Part shown: piece by piece, positions 63,184-64,000 of the stretch
Numbering within the stretch: position 1 is the first letter of the stretch
Layout of the letters: each line of letters begins with the position of its first letter
Assembly (NCBI RefSeq): GCF_024586455.1
Contig: NW_026089624.1
Span: 19,249,341-19,313,340, forward strand
Length of the DNA: 64,000 nt
Direction of reading: 5' to 3'
From: Bactrocera neohumeralis
Taxonomy: Eukaryota; Arthropoda; Insecta; Diptera; Tephritidae
The notes under the pieces: model-generated
What the model saw: the letters and a program-made list of their open reading frames with translations, nothing else
Told to the model about the DNA's origin: nothing
The model's database searches: none
Position numbers and translations under genes: made by a program

Positions 63184-64000
63184 ATCAAGTTGCGAAGAAA
63201 TATGAGCTTTACATATTTATACCTATGTGCCGTTTTGAAGTTATTGGAGTTGTCATAGAGTTGTCACAAATCTAGACTAGCTAGCTTTAGGTGTAAAATC
63301 GATTTTCTAGTACATACATATTTAGCAGTCGATATCAAGTTGCGTAGAAATATGGACTTTACATATTAATGCTAATTAGCCGTTTTGATGTTTTTGGAGT
63401 TGTCGTAGAGTTGTCAAAAAGCTATATTCGCAATGCATTTGGAAAAATTCCGCAATTTGATATTAAGGTGTAAAAACTTTTTTCCTGTACACACACATTT
63501 AGCAATCGATACTAAGTTACGTAAAAATGTGATCTTTACATATTCATCCTAATTTGATGTTATTGGAGTTGTGATAAAGCTATAACCGAAATTTGGAAAA
63601 ATTGCACAATCTCATATATAGGTGTAAAATTGATTTTTTATTACATATACATTTAGCAATCGATATCAAGTTGCATAAAAATATGAACTTTACATATTTA
63701 TGCTAACTAGCCGTTTTGATGTTATTGGAGCTTTCATAGAGTTGTCGTAAAGCCATAACGACAGTGTATTTGAAAAAAAATTCACAATCTCATATATAGG
63801 TGTAAAATCAATTTTCTAGTAGATACACATTTAGCAATTGATAAAAAGTTGCGTAAAATTATGAGCTTTACATATTTATGCTAATCAGCCGTTTTGATGT
63901 TGTTGGGGTTGTCATAGAGTTGTCGTACAGCTAGGCTAGCTAGCTATATGTGTAAAGTCGATTTTCTAGTACACACACATATAGCAATCGATACTAAGTT
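63184..64000 (+). repeat. Satellite array B6, continues past the window
   Basis: About four to five monomers in the same orientation, including two of the GCTAGCTAGC variant (near 63270 and 63930). The last monomer is cut by the window end at aatcgatactaagtt, so the array continues to the right. Confidence 0.9.

Noticed and set aside
1..64000. Host protein-coding genes, tRNAs or rRNAs
   Set aside because: Every coding segment with recognisable motifs belongs to a transposable element, and no tRNA or rRNA pattern was found by eye.

Overview
The window looks like heterochromatin of a schizophoran fly, most likely a tephritid fruit fly. I see no host gene, tRNA or rRNA. The tephritid call is an inference. 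It rests on a basal D,D41D mariner, on abundant I, Jockey and RTE elements, and on short dispersed repeats of a type that, as far as I know, is common in these flies. Almost everything is transposable element (TE) sequence or a ~177-bp satellite. Two 100-N gaps (25881-25980 and 41872-41971) mean order across them is scaffold-level only.

Left part (1-25.9 kb) is a TE mosaic. From left to right it holds a gypsy-like LTR element (minus, reverse transcriptase deleted), a scrambled mariner copy, three short dispersed repeats, a Jockey-clade LINE fragment (minus), an almost full-length I-clade LINE (minus, catalytic YADD box deleted, ORF1 intact) split by a ~0.6-kb inverted-repeat element, a Tc1-like remnant, and a second I-like LINE (minus). 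That second LINE is split by an RTE-clade LINE (minus), which is itself split by a complete 2.5-kb PIF/Harbinger transposon (19409-21911). The Harbinger copy has a 3-bp target duplication and an uninterrupted three-exon transposase. A second Harbinger-like element, carrying an intact four-exon Myb/SANT-like gene, runs into the first gap.

Right part (25.98-64 kb) is a head-to-tail satellite, about 18.8 kb or ~106 monomers in this window, open at the right edge. It is punctured by a degenerate Helitron (26.2-30.5 kb, minus), an unassigned TE with a foldback element (38.5-41.6 kb), a LINE tail (42.0-42.4 kb), an inverted mariner (45.8-46.7 kb), a complete copia-type LTR element (48512-52879, 5-bp target duplication), a CR1/L2-like LINE (54.9-57.25 kb, minus), a second RTE copy (58669-61475, plus, 9-bp target duplication) and a MITE (62634-63180). 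The MITE is a deletion derivative of the Harbinger-like element at 24.5 kb. Between 43.7 and 45.7 kb the satellite has an 8-monomer higher-order period of about 1408 bp.

The sequences do not form a pathway; they record successive invasions. Most worth a second look are the nested intact Harbinger, the satellite with its higher-order structure, the cluster of NF-kappaB-like palindromes inside the Helitron, the autonomous/MITE pair, the inverted mariners, and the same-strand orientation of nearly all retroelements in the first 30 kb, which would fit a one-strand piRNA cluster.
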